Shown: piece after piece, positions 17,078 through 29,048 of the stretch
Layout: each line of letters opens with the position of its first letter
Position numbering within the stretch: the first letter of the stretch is position 1
From: Rhodospirillales bacterium
GTDB taxonomy: Bacteria; Pseudomonadota; Alphaproteobacteria; Rhodospirillales; 2-12-FULL-67-15
DNA length: 42,213 bases
Assembly: GCA_016872535.1 (NCBI GenBank)
Contig: VGZQ01000021.1
Span: 1-42,213, forward strand
Reading direction: 5' to 3'
Translations under genes and position numbers: made by a program
The notes under the pieces: generated by a model
Database searches by the model: none
The model's input: only the letters and a program-made list of their open reading frames with translations
What the model was told of the DNA's origin: nothing

Positions 17078-18058
17078 ATGCGTAAAACTACCCTGGCATT
17101 CGTCGTCCGCCGATTGTTGCATCTGGTACCGGTGGTGTTTGCCATTGCCGCGATGAATTTCCTGCTGATCAAGCTGGCGCCGGGCGATGCGGCCGACATC
17201 CTGGCCGGCCAAATGGGCCATGCCACCCTGGAGTTCACCGAACAACTGCGCCGCAGCTTCGGGCTCGATCTGCCGCTGGCGGAGCAATTCGTCGTCTATA
17301 TCGGGCGGCTGCTCCGGCTCGATTTGGGCATGTCCTTCATCCAGGGCGTGCCGGTGCTCGACCTGATCGCCGACCGTCTCCTCGCCACCGTCATCCTGAT
17401 GGTCGTGGCGATCGTTCTGGCCGTCGGTGTCGGCGTCGTGCTCGGCGTCGTCGCGGCGCGCCGGCGCGGCACATGGATCGACACCGTCATCTCGGTGTCG
17501 GCGCTGATCGTCTACGCCACGCCCGCGTTCTGGCTCGGCCTCATGCTGATCGTGCTGTTCTCGATCGTGTTCGACCTGCTGCCGTCGGGCGGCATGATGA
17601 AGATCGGAGCGGATCTGAGCGGCTTCGCCTATGCGCTCGATGTCGCGCGGCATTTAATTCTGCCGGCGGCGACTCTTGGCCTCTTTTACGTGGCGATCTA
17701 CACCCGCCTCATGCGCGCGGCCATGCTCGAAGTCTATAGCCTCGATTTCATCACCATGGCGCGGGCCAAGGGCCTTTCCGAAACGACGGTTGCCTGGACG
17801 CACGCGTTACGCAACGCGCTGCTGCCGGTGGTGACGCTCGCCGGCGTGCAAATCGGGCATTTGCTCGGCGGTTCGATCCTGGTCGAAACCGTGTTCGGCT
17901 GGCCGGGACTCGGGCGGCTGGTGTTCGACGCGTTGTTGCAGCGCGATCTCAATCTGCTGCTCGGCATTCTTTTCGTTTCCTCGATCGTGGTGGTGATCGC
18001 CAATCTGATCGTCGACCTTCTCTACGGTTTCCTCGATCCGCGCATCGTCCACAAATGA
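17078..18058 (+). CDS. Oligopeptide-type ABC transporter permease (DppB-like)
   Basis: An inner-membrane permease of 326 residues, one half of the translocation channel. It shows the DppB pattern: an N-terminal membrane helix (LLHLVPVVFAIAAMNFLLI), the conserved APGDAADI motif just after it, and further helices. The EAA loop is MARAKGLSETTVAWTHALRNALLPVVT, followed by GGSILVETVFGWPGLGRLVFDAL, both nearly standard for the family. About six membrane segments are visible, as expected. A GAGGAAA site precedes the ATG at 17078. Its stop overlaps the start of the next permease by four bases (ATGA), so translation is coupled. Confidence 0.92.
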   Translation: MRKTTLAFVVRRLLHLVPVVFAIAAMNFLLIKLAPGDAADILAGQMGHATLEFTEQLRRSFGLDLPLAEQFVVYIGRLLRLDLGMSFIQGVPVLDLIADRLLATVILMVVAIVLAVGVGVVLGVVAARRRGTWIDTVISVSALIVYATPAFWLGLMLIVLFSIVFDLLPSGGMMKIGADLSGFAYALDVARHLILPAATLGLFYVAIYTRLMRAAMLEVYSLDFITMARAKGLSETTVAWTHALRNALLPVVTLAGVQIGHLLGGSILVETVFGWPGLGRLVFDALLQRDLNLLLGILFVSSIVVVIANLIVDLLYGFLDPRIVHK

Positions 18059-18891
18059 ACATTCTCTGGGCCTTCTGGGCACGTTTCCGCAACAATCGCG
18101 CCGCCGTGGGCGGAGCGGTTGTGCTTGCGCTCGTGGTGCTGCTGGCCCTGGTCGGGCCCTGGCTCTATCCGGTCGATCCGTTCGACATGGTCGGGCGGCC
18201 GTTCATGCCGCCGTTCGCGCGCTTCCCGCTCGGTACCGACGTTGCCGGGCGCGACATCCTCGCCGGAATTATTCACGGCGCACGGATCTCCCTGCTGATC
18301 GGAGTGATGGCCAGCCTGGCGGCAACCGCCATCGGCGTCACCTTCGGCGCGCTCGCCGGTTACTACGGCGGACGGATCGACGACGCCCTCATGCGGATCA
18401 CCGAATTTTTCTTGACTATCCCGTCGTTCGTGCTCGCGGTCGTGCTGGTGGCGATCTTTTCGCCGACGGTCGCCAACATCACCATCGCCATCGCCATCGT
18501 GTCCTGGCCCTCGGTCGCGCGCCTCGCGCGCGGCGAATTCATCGCCCACCGCGACCGCGAATACGTGCAAGGTTGCCGCGCCATCGGCATGCCGGATTGG
18601 GAAATCATCCTGCTGCAGATCATGCCCAACGCGCTGCCGCCGGTGATCGTCGTCGCTTCGCTCACGGTCGCGACCGCGATCCTGACCGAATCGGGGCTGT
18701 CGTTCCTGGGACTCGGCGATCCCAACCTGGTGTCGTGGGGCTATATGATCGGAGTCGCGCGCACGGTTTTGCGCGTCGCGCCGTGGATGGCGGCGATCCC
18801 CGGACTGATGATCCTGGTCACCGTGCTCGCTATCAACCTGGTCGGCGAGGGCTTGAACGATGCGCTCAACCCGAGGCTCAAGCAGCGATGA
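18055..18891 (+). CDS. Oligopeptide-type ABC transporter permease (DppC-like)
   Basis: The second channel half, 278 residues, normal length for DppC. After a first membrane helix it has the conserved FPLGTDVAGRDILAGIIHGAR motif (residues about 59-79), typical of DppC/OppC proteins. The EAA loop is QGCRAIGMPDWEIILLQIMPNALPPVIV, then TESGLSFLGLGDPNLVSWGYMIG, again standard. Six membrane segments are expected and visible. Its ATG overlaps the stop of the DppB-like gene and its stop overlaps the start of the DppD-like ATPase, both as ATGA, so the four importer genes form one tightly coupled unit. Confidence 0.92.
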   Translation: MNILWAFWARFRNNRAAVGGAVVLALVVLLALVGPWLYPVDPFDMVGRPFMPPFARFPLGTDVAGRDILAGIIHGARISLLIGVMASLAATAIGVTFGALAGYYGGRIDDALMRITEFFLTIPSFVLAVVLVAIFSPTVANITIAIAIVSWPSVARLARGEFIAHRDREYVQGCRAIGMPDWEIILLQIMPNALPPVIVVASLTVATAILTESGLSFLGLGDPNLVSWGYMIGVARTVLRVAPWMAAIPGLMILVTVLAINLVGEGLNDALNPRLKQR

Positions 18892-19861
18892 GCGCCGTGA
18901 TCGAGGTGCGGGACCTCTCGGTGCATTTCCGCACCACGCTCGGCGTCGTCAAGGCGGTCGAGGGACTTTCGTTCGCCATCGGCGAAGGGGAAACCATGGC
19001 GATCGTCGGCGAATCCGGCTCCGGCAAAAGTACGGTCGCGCACGCGCTTCTGCGTCTGGTTCCCGATCCGCCGGGAAAGATCGTCGCCGGGCATGTACGG
19101 TTCGAGGATCAAAACCTGCTCGATCTGTCCGACGCTGCCATTCGCCACGTGCGCGGGCGGCGCATCGCCATGATTTTCCAGGACGCCATGGCCGCCCTCA
19201 ACCCGGTCTTTACGGTCGAACGTCAGATCGGCGAAGTGCTGCGCCTTCACCTTGGCCTCGCTCCCGATCGGATCGCGGCCGAAGTGGTCGAGCTGCTGCG
19301 CCTGGTCGGCGTGCCGGCGCCCGAGGCGAGGGCGCGCCAGTATCCGCACAACCTCTCCGGCGGCATGCGCCAGCGGGTGATGATCGCGATGGCGCTCGCC
19401 TGCCGGCCGAAGCTGCTGATCGCGGACGAGCCGACCACCGCGCTCGACGTCACCGTTCAGGCGCAGGTGCTCGACCTGATCCAGTCGCTGAAAGCGCGCT
19501 TCGGCATGGCGGTGCTGCTGATCACCCACGATCTCGGCGTCGTCGCCGAAACCGCGCATCGGGTGATCGTCATGTACGCCGGGCGCAAGGTCGAGGAAGG
19601 CGCCGTCGGCGATATTTTCGGCGACCCGCGCCATCCCTACACCCGGGGTCTGCTGGAAGCGGCCAAGCGCGAGGAATCCGAAGGCGCGTTCCTGCGCGAA
19701 ATCCCGGGCACGGTGCCGTCGCCGTTCGAGATGCCGAAGGGATGTAGCTTCGCGCCGCGCTGTCCCGACGCGTTCGATCACTGCCGGATGGAGATGCCGG
19801 AGTTGCGGGATGTCGCGCCGGGCCGTCCCGTCGCCTGCTTCGCGGCGCAAGGGGCGTCCCG

Positions 19862-19865
<4 letters not shown>
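18888..19865 (+). CDS. Oligopeptide-type ABC transporter ATPase (DppD-like)
   Basis: One of the two ATPases of the importer, 325 residues. Walker A is GESGSGKST (41-49), the signature is [15 protein letters not shown], Walker B is [16 protein letters not shown] and the H-loop is LLITHDLG. After the ATPase core comes the oligopeptide-transporter C-terminal extension with Cys residues in [15 protein letters not shown], where Dpp/Opp ATPases hold an iron-sulfur cluster in at least some members. The start at 18888 overlaps the permease stop as ATGA; the frame is open further upstream but that is the permease gene read out of frame. The next ATPase starts four bases before its stop ends. Confidence 0.93.
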
Positions 19866-20886
<1,021 letters not shown>

Positions 20887-20890
<4 letters not shown>

Positions 20891-22128
20891 AACGGAAATA
20901 CGCCTGCGACGCGGACCGGCTGCTTGGCGCTCTCGACGAGGTGTCCGCGTTCGGGCGCACGGCGGGCGGCGGGGTAACGCGTCTCGCCGCCAGCCGCGAA
21001 GACGGCCAAGCCCGCGATTGGCTTCGCGCGCGCCTGGCGGAGGCGGGGGCCCGTGTCCTGATCGACGCGGTCGGCAACATGTACGGCGTATTCCCGTGGG
21101 CCGGGCCGGACGCACCCTTCGTCTTCGCCGGATCGCACCTCGACAGCCAGCCCGCCGGCGGCCGTTACGACGGGGCCTACGGTGTCGTCGCGGCATTGGA
21201 AGCGGCGCGCGCAATCGCGCGCACGACGGCGCGCGGCGGCCCGAAGCCGACCCGCAATCTCGCCGTCGTCAACTGGACCAACGAGGAAGGCGCGCGCTTC
21301 GCCCCAAGCACCCTTGGCAGTGCGGTCTACGCCGGATTGGTCGAAACGGAATTCGCGCTGGCGCGCGCCGACGGCACCGGGATCACCTTGGGTTCGGCTT
21401 TGGAGGATATCGGCTATCGCGGCGGCGACGCGCCGCCCCGGTCGTTGGCGGCCTACCTGGAACTGCACATCGAACAGGGCCCGGAACTCGAACGCGAAGG
21501 AAAAACCATCGGCGTGGTCGAGGGCAACTGGGGCACGGTGAAATACGTGGTCGAGATCGTCGGCGAAGCGGCGCACACCGGCCCGACCGCCATGGCGCGG
21601 CGCCGCGACGCCCTGCTGCCGGCGGCGGAATTGATCCTGTTCGCACGGGGGCTGTCGGATCAAACCGGGGGCGCGCTGCTGTCCTCGGTCGGGCGGCTCG
21701 ACGTGCATCCCAATTCGACCAACGTCGTGCCGGGCCATGTCCGACTGTACGCCGAATTCCGCGACGCCGACGCGAATCGCCTGGAAGACACCCGCGCCCG
21801 GTTCGAGGCCCGGGCGCGTGCGCTTTCGACGCCATCGGTTTCGGTGGCGCTGACGCGTACCGTCGATCGACCGGCCGGCGCGTTTGATCCGGCCTTGCGC
21901 GCGCTCATTGAGCGGGAAGCGCACGGTGCCGGCTACGCCACCCATAGGCTCGCGACCGTCGCCGGGCACGATTCGATACCGCTGCGCGCGGTCGCGCCGT
22001 CGGCGATGATCTTCGTGCCCTCGGTCGGAGGCGTCAGCCACAACGAGACGGAATTCACCCCGCCCGAGGACCTTGCCGCCGGGGCCGATGTTTTGACCCG
22101 CGTGTTGACGCGACTGATGACATCGTAA
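20887..22128 (+). CDS. Zn-dependent M20 hydrolase, N-carbamoyl-amino-acid hydrolase/allantoate amidohydrolase type
   Basis: A metal-dependent amidase of 413 residues in the hydantoinase/carbamoylase branch of M20. Metal-site motifs are AGSHLDSQPAGGRYDGAYG (H84, D95), NWTNEEGARFAP (catalytic E133, E134), LELHIEQGP (H194) and a C-terminal His in GGVSHNE. The dimerisation-domain His is present in GEAAHTGP (H230), unlike in the other M20 protein of this operon. Enzymes of this type hydrolyse N-carbamoyl-L-amino acids, ureido compounds, allantoate or beta-ureidopropionate; the sequence alone does not choose. GTG at 20887 is the start: it overlaps the preceding stop as GTGA and MKRKYACDADRLLGALDEVS is a normal family beginning. 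Last gene of the operon. Confidence 0.9.
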
Positions 22129-22284
22129 CGCCGTGGGACGGGAAAAGTCGCGTCCCTACGGAGGCTTCGGCCGCACGTACACCCCGCACGACGGTTTCCA
22201 CATAGCGGCTGCCGTCCGTGCGATAGCCGCGCGGCAGAGCCGGTTCGACTCGGCAAGGGGTGGGACGAGATTAAGCCCTCAATA

Positions 22285-23895
22285 TTAAGCGCAAGCGTCC
22301 CGCAGAATCATGTCGCTGGCTTTTTCGGCGATCATGGTGACGGGCGCATTGGTGTTGCCGGAAACCAATGTCGGCATGATCGAGCAATCGACGACGCGCA
22401 ATCCGCCGACGCCGTGAACGCGCAGACTCGAATCGACGACGGCCATGGGATCGTTACCCATCTTGCAGGTTCCCGACGGGTGAAAAATCGTCGCTCCCTG
22501 CTCGCGGCAGAAGGCGAGCAGTTCATCGTCCGATGTCGCCGCCGGGCCGGGACGGTATTCTTCCCGAACATAAGGACGCATGGCGTCGGTTGCCGCCAAG
22601 CGCCGGGCGAACTTGACGGCGGCGACGGCGCAGCGGCGATCGAGCTCCGTGGACAGATAATTGGGCCGCATGGCGGGCGGCTGCCAGGGATCGAGGGACT
22701 GGATCCGTACCGTTCCGCGCGACGACGGGCGAAGCTGGCAGACGCTGAAGGTGAAGCCGGAAAACGGATGCGGTTTGGCGCCCGCCATGTCGGCCGAAAG
22801 GGTGGCAAAATGAAACTGGATGTCCGGCGTGCGGGATTCCGGCAGAACCCTGGTGAACAGCCCGCCTTGGTTGATGCCGACGGCGAGCGGACCGGAGCGG
22901 AGCAGCAGCCATTGCAAACCGATTTTGGCGGCGCGAATCCAGGACCGAAGATCGTCGTTGGTGGTGATGGGCTTCGCGCACTTGAAGATCAATCGGAATT
23001 GAAGGTGGTCTTGAAGATTTTCGCCGACGCCGGGAAGATCGGCGACGACATCGATAGCGAAATCGCGCAGTAGCCGGGCGGGACCGATGCCGGACAATTG
23101 AAGCAGTTGCGGGCTTTGCAGGGCGCCCGCCGCCAGGATCACTTCCCGGCGTGCGCCGGCGACGAATCGCCGGCCGTGCCTGGCGTATTCGATGCCGACC
23201 GCGCGCGGCCGTTCCCCGGGCGGATTGGTAAAAACAATTCTCATGGCCTGAGCATCGGTTGCGACGGTCAGGTTGACGCGTCCGCGCGCCGGTTTCAGAT
23301 AGGCGACCGCGTTGCTGCATCGCCAGCCGTTGCGCGTGAACAACTGGTAATAGCCGACGCCTTCCTGGGTCGCGCCGTTGAAATCGGGGTTGCGGGGAAC
23401 GTCCAGGGACTGCGCGCCCTTGATGATCGCCTCGATCAGTTCGTGCGGCTCGCCGATGTCCGAGCAGCTTAAAGGGCCGTCGCCGCCGTGCCAGTCGTCG
23501 GCGCCGCGGCTGTTTCCCTCGAGTTTCTTGAAATAGGGCAGGACGTCCCTGGCGCTCCATCCGGCGTTGCCGAGTGCGGCCCAGTGGTCGTAATCCGCGT
23601 GCTGGCCGCGGATGTAAATCAAACCGTTGATCGAGGACGATCCGCCGAGGCAGCGTCCGCGCGGCCAGTAGATTCGTCGGTTGTCCATTCCGGCCTCGGG
23701 TTCGGTATAGAACTCCCAGTTGAAAACCGGGTGGAACATCGTCTTGGCATAGCCGATGGGAACGTGAATCCACGGATAATCGTCGACCGGACCCGCTTCC
23801 AGCAAAAGAACACGATGCCGGCCGCCGTCGCTCAGCCGATTGGCGAGAACGCACCCGGCGGTTCCGGCACCGACGATGATATAATCGTAACCCAT
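22285..23895 (-). CDS. GMC-family FAD-dependent oxidoreductase (choline/alcohol dehydrogenase-like)
   Basis: A flavoprotein of 536 residues in the glucose-methanol-choline family. The FAD-binding GAGTAG loop is at residues 9-14 (YDYIIVGAGTAGCVLANRL), GRCLGGSSSINGLIYIRG is the GMC signature 1, and ILAAGALQSPQLLQLSGIGP is signature 2. The catalytic pair near the end is the His in FHPSGTCKMG and the Asn in SGNTNAPV. Such enzymes oxidise primary alcohols and pass electrons to the respiratory chain or oxygen. The start at 23895 gives the usual MGYDYIIVG; an in-frame ATG at 23919 adds eight residues and cannot be ruled out. It is divergent from the IclR regulator and a palindrome lies in its promoter, so it is probably a member of that regulon. 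Confidence 0.9.
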   Translation of the reverse strand: MGYDYIIVGAGTAGCVLANRLSDGGRHRVLLLEAGPVDDYPWIHVPIGYAKTMFHPVFNWEFYTEPEAGMDNRRIYWPRGRCLGGSSSINGLIYIRGQHADYDHWAALGNAGWSARDVLPYFKKLEGNSRGADDWHGGDGPLSCSDIGEPHELIEAIIKGAQSLDVPRNPDFNGATQEGVGYYQLFTRNGWRCSNAVAYLKPARGRVNLTVATDAQAMRIVFTNPPGERPRAVGIEYARHGRRFVAGARREVILAAGALQSPQLLQLSGIGPARLLRDFAIDVVADLPGVGENLQDHLQFRLIFKCAKPITTNDDLRSWIRAAKIGLQWLLLRSGPLAVGINQGGLFTRVLPESRTPDIQFHFATLSADMAGAKPHPFSGFTFSVCQLRPSSRGTVRIQSLDPWQPPAMRPNYLSTELDRRCAVAAVKFARRLAATDAMRPYVREEYRPGPAATSDDELLAFCREQGATIFHPSGTCKMGNDPMAVVDSSLRVHGVGGLRVVDCSIMPTLVSGNTNAPVTMIAEKASDMILRDACA

Positions 23896-23930
23896 CCCAT
23901 CTTCTCGAAAAAACTGCATTTATTCAAAAA

Positions 23931-23949
23931 ATGGAACATATAGTTCCAT
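23931..23949. promoter_or_regulatory. Palindromic operator, IclR-type
   Basis: ATGGAAC (23931-23937), spacer ATATA, GTTCCAT (23943-23949): a perfect seven-base inverted repeat in the gap between the GMC oxidoreductase and the IclR gene. The TGGAA/TTCCA arms are those of known IclR-family operators such as the E. coli IclR site (TGGAAAT-N-ATTTCCA). It lies about 36 bases before the GMC start, where binding would block transcription. Confidence 0.6.
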
Positions 23950-24179
23950 AATAGCCGCCGACAGTATTGTTCTCCGCAACGATCGTGTCTAGCATGTTGC
24001 GGCCCGCCGACGCGATCGGTCGGGCCGAACAGGGCGTGCGGGATTCGCCATCGGGCACATCGAAGGCCAGGCGTTCGCGCGGGGAGAACCGGGAGGGAGG
24101 ACGCGACGATGTTTCGCTCGGCGCCTTGGCCGACTGACGGGCAAGACGCTCGAAGCGTTCCGTCGGGGCGGATGCGATA

Positions 24180-26355
<2,176 letters not shown>

Positions 26356-27135
26356 ATGAGCGGACAATCCTTCCTGCAACGCTGTTTTTCGCTCGACGGT
26401 CGCCGCGCCTTCGTTACCGGGGGCAATTCCGGTATTGGTGCGGCGATGGCGCTGGCCCTGGGGCTGGCGGGCGCCTGTGTCATCATCGCGGGGCGGCGGG
26501 AAAAGGAAAATCGCGAAGCCGCTGCGCGCCTCAAGCAAGCCGGAATCGAGGCCGACTCTTTCGTTTGTGATCTGTCGAACCAGGACGCACTGCCGGACAT
26601 CGGGCGGACCGTCGCCGGACGATGGCCGGATGTCGAAATTCTCGTCAACGCGGCGGGGGTCAACCTGCGCGAGCCTTTTGCCAAGGTCACGCCCGAAACC
26701 TGGCAGACCCACATCGCGCTTCATCTTTCGGCGCCGTTCTTCCTGACCCAGGCGTTGGCGCCCGCGATGGCGGCGCGCGGCCGGGGGCGGATCATCAATC
26801 TGGCGTCGCTGCAATCCTACCGGGCGTTCGAAAACGGCGCTTCCTACGGCACAGCCAAGGGCGGCATCGTGCAACTCACCCGGGCGATCGCCCAGGAGTG
26901 GTCTTCGCGCGGGATCACCTGCAACGCCATCGGGCCCGGTATTTTCCCGACGCCGCTGACCGATCCGGTTTTCAAGAACGAAACCTTGGCTGCCCGTCAT
27001 GCCGCGCAAACGGCCATCGGCCGAAACGGCCGGGATGAAGATCTTTACGGCGTCACCGTGTTCCTGGCCAGCGATGCCTCCGCCTACATCACTGGACAGG
27101 TGATCATGGTGGACGGCGGATACACGGCGAAGTGA
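26356..27135 (+). CDS. Short-chain dehydrogenase/reductase (possible HpsO-type DHPS 2-dehydrogenase)
   Basis: A classical SDR of 259 residues. The NAD(P) loop is TGGNSGIG (21-28), NAAG is at 98-101, and the catalytic triad is S151, Y164 and K168 (YGTAK). The C-terminal SDR ending ([14 protein letters not shown]) is intact. It follows the HisD-like gene with no spacer: the stop ends at 26355 and the ATG begins at 26356. SDRs of the gluconate 5-dehydrogenase/sugar-alcohol type look most similar. In DHPS-degrading clusters an SDR and a zinc alcohol dehydrogenase act on C2 and interconvert the two enantiomers so that HpsN can use both; this gene fits that place, but the exact substrate is inferred. 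Confidence 0.88.
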   Translation: MSGQSFLQRCFSLDGRRAFVTGGNSGIGAAMALALGLAGACVIIAGRREKENREAAARLKQAGIEADSFVCDLSNQDALPDIGRTVAGRWPDVEILVNAAGVNLREPFAKVTPETWQTHIALHLSAPFFLTQALAPAMAARGRGRIINLASLQSYRAFENGASYGTAKGGIVQLTRAIAQEWSSRGITCNAIGPGIFPTPLTDPVFKNETLAARHAAQTAIGRNGRDEDLYGVTVFLASDASAYITGQVIMVDGGYTAK

Positions 27136-27163
27136 AACGGCAAAGGAGCAGGGTCACGCCGCG

Positions 27164-28204
27164 ATGAAAGCCTTAGTCTACACCGCCCCCAACGAGGTCC
27201 ATCTGCTCGATCGGTCGTATCCCGATCTGGCGGAGGGCGAGGCGATCGTCCGTATCGAAGCGGTCGGCATCTGCGGATCGGACATGCACGCGTTTCGCGG
27301 TCACGATCCGCGCCGAAAGCCCGGTCTCGTGCTGGGGCACGAATTTTCGGGGGTTGTCGCGGAATCGGCGGACAAAACCTTGAGGTCCGGCACGCGCGTG
27401 ACCGGCAATCCCCTGATCGTGTGCGGACGATGCGAATATTGCCGGCAGGGACGGGACAATCTTTGCGCCCACCGCACCATGGTCGGCATGACCCGGCCGG
27501 GTGCTTTCGCCGAATACATGAGCATTCCGGCGGCGGCATTGATTCCGATCCCGGACGATCTCGATCTGACCAAGGCCGCGTTGACGGAACCGGCGGCGAC
27601 GGCGCTGCACGCGGTCAATCTTTCCGTTCGCCAACTGGCGAAACCGCTCGCCGATTGCCGCGTCTTGATTCTGGGGGGCGGCGCGATCGGGCTTTTGAGC
27701 ACGCTGCTCTTGAAAGGCCGCGGCGTCACGCGCCTCGACGTCGCCGAGGTCAATTCGGAAAGGCGGATGCGATTGCAAGCCGTCAGCGGGTATCCCGCCC
27801 ACGATCCACGGGAAACGCCGCCGGCCGAGTCGAGCGCGGACTATGTGATCGACGCGGTCGGATCGGCGGCGACGCGCAAGGCGGCGCTTCATGCGGTCCG
27901 TCCGGGCGGAGTGGTCATGCACATCGGGCTGCAGGATTGGGCCAGCGAAATCGATATGCGCAAGCTGACGTTGGCCGAAATCGCCCTTCTCGGCACCTAC
28001 ACCTACTCGACGGCGGATTTGCGCGAAACGGTAAGGGCGCTCGCCGGCGGCGACTTCGGCGACCTTTCGTGGATCGAAACCCGACCGCTGTCCGAAGGAC
28101 CGGCGGCCTTCGCGGATTTGCATCACGCGCGGGTTTCGTCGGCGAAGATCGTTCTTCTTCCGCACGCGGCCGACCCCCGAATAGGCGCGGCTTCGGCATG
28201 CTGA
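27164..28204 (+). CDS. Zinc-dependent alcohol dehydrogenase (possible HpsP-type DHPS 2-dehydrogenase)
   Basis: A medium-chain dehydrogenase of 346 residues. The catalytic zinc site is C37 (GICGSDMH), H59 and E60 (GHEFSG). The structural zinc site has its four Cys (C87, C90, C93, C101 in CGRCEYCRQGRDNLC). The Rossmann loop LILGGGAIGLLS binds NAD(P). It belongs with the sorbitol/threonine/galactitol dehydrogenase branch. It starts 28 bases after the SDR stop and overlaps the TauE-type gene by seven bases. Together with the SDR it may equilibrate substrate enantiomers through a C2 ketone for the HisD-like enzyme. The family is certain, the substrate inferred from context. Confidence 0.88.
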   Translation: MKALVYTAPNEVHLLDRSYPDLAEGEAIVRIEAVGICGSDMHAFRGHDPRRKPGLVLGHEFSGVVAESADKTLRSGTRVTGNPLIVCGRCEYCRQGRDNLCAHRTMVGMTRPGAFAEYMSIPAAALIPIPDDLDLTKAALTEPAATALHAVNLSVRQLAKPLADCRVLILGGGAIGLLSTLLLKGRGVTRLDVAEVNSERRMRLQAVSGYPAHDPRETPPAESSADYVIDAVGSAATRKAALHAVRPGGVVMHIGLQDWASEIDMRKLTLAEIALLGTYTYSTADLRETVRALAGGDFGDLSWIETRPLSEGPAAFADLHHARVSSAKIVLLPHAADPRIGAASAC

Positions 28205-28920
28205 CGGATAATTTGCCATGGTTCTTGATCATCGCGATTGCGGCTGGGCTTGTGCGGGGACTGACGGGTTTCGGCGGCGCCATGGTTATGACTCTTCCCC
28301 TGGCGTGGCTGCTCCCGCCCGGGGAAGCCATATCCGTCGTGCTGTTGATGGAGAGCATCGCCGCCGCGCCGCTGCTTCGCCGCGCATACGCCCATTGCTC
28401 GGGAAAGACATTAGTGCCCATTTGCGCGTTCGCCGCCGTTTTTCTGCCCTTCGGCGTTCTGGCTCAATCGCGGATGGATCCCGATGCCATCCGGACGGGA
28501 ATCGCGTTGCTGGTTCTGGTCTTTTCCGTGTTGTTGATGTTCGGCGCCGGAATTCGGAACACACCGCCGCGCTGGGTTTCCGGCGCGGTGGGAAGTTTGA
28601 GCGGATTTCTGATGGGCTCGACCGCGATCGGCGGCCCCATTGTTGTCATTTACCTCATGGCGTTGAAAGATCCGCCCGAGGTCTCGCGCTCGAATCTCAT
28701 GATCTACATTACGTTCATCGCCAGCTTCGGGCTTTTGATTCTGGTTTTGAACGGGCTCGTCGGCCGGTCGGGACTTTATCTGATGCTGCTGATGACGCCG
28801 ATTTATCTGGTTGGCGGATTCGGCGGCGAACGCTTGGCCCGCACCTTGCCGGTGAATGCGCTGCGCCGCTTCACGCTTTCGTTTCTCGCCCTTTCGGGGC
28901 TGGCGTCCCTTTTTTTCTGA
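28198..28920 (+). CDS. TauE/SafE-family membrane exporter (probable sulfite/organosulfur exporter)
   Basis: A polytopic membrane protein of 240 residues with seven to eight hydrophobic segments. It has the paired family motif: GLVRGLTGFGGAMVMT near the N-terminus and SGFLMGSTAIGGPIVVIYLMA in the middle. TauE/SafE proteins are the usual exporters of sulfite in sulfonate-degrading bacteria. The ATG at 28198 overlaps the zinc dehydrogenase stop by seven bases; the same frame is open further upstream but that is the dehydrogenase gene read out of frame. Its presence is the main local hint that the substrate of this cluster contains sulfur, because the enzyme that would release sulfite is not in the window. 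Confidence 0.87.
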   Translation: MLTDNLPWFLIIAIAAGLVRGLTGFGGAMVMTLPLAWLLPPGEAISVVLLMESIAAAPLLRRAYAHCSGKTLVPICAFAAVFLPFGVLAQSRMDPDAIRTGIALLVLVFSVLLMFGAGIRNTPPRWVSGAVGSLSGFLMGSTAIGGPIVVIYLMALKDPPEVSRSNLMIYITFIASFGLLILVLNGLVGRSGLYLMLLMTPIYLVGGFGGERLARTLPVNALRRFTLSFLALSGLASLFF

Positions 28921-29048
28921 TGAAGTCGCAAACAACGAAATCCCCATATGAATCCGCACGTGGAGAAAGGAGGCCAACGACAAGATCCTTCGTTGCGAGT
29001 GCATATCACCTACAAGTACGATGACACATCCAACACAGGGAGACCGAT

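Noticed and set aside
22135-22156. Hairpin GGGACG/CGTCCC after the carbamoylase-type gene
   Set aside because: Six-pair stem with no T-tract on either strand; too weak to call a terminator.
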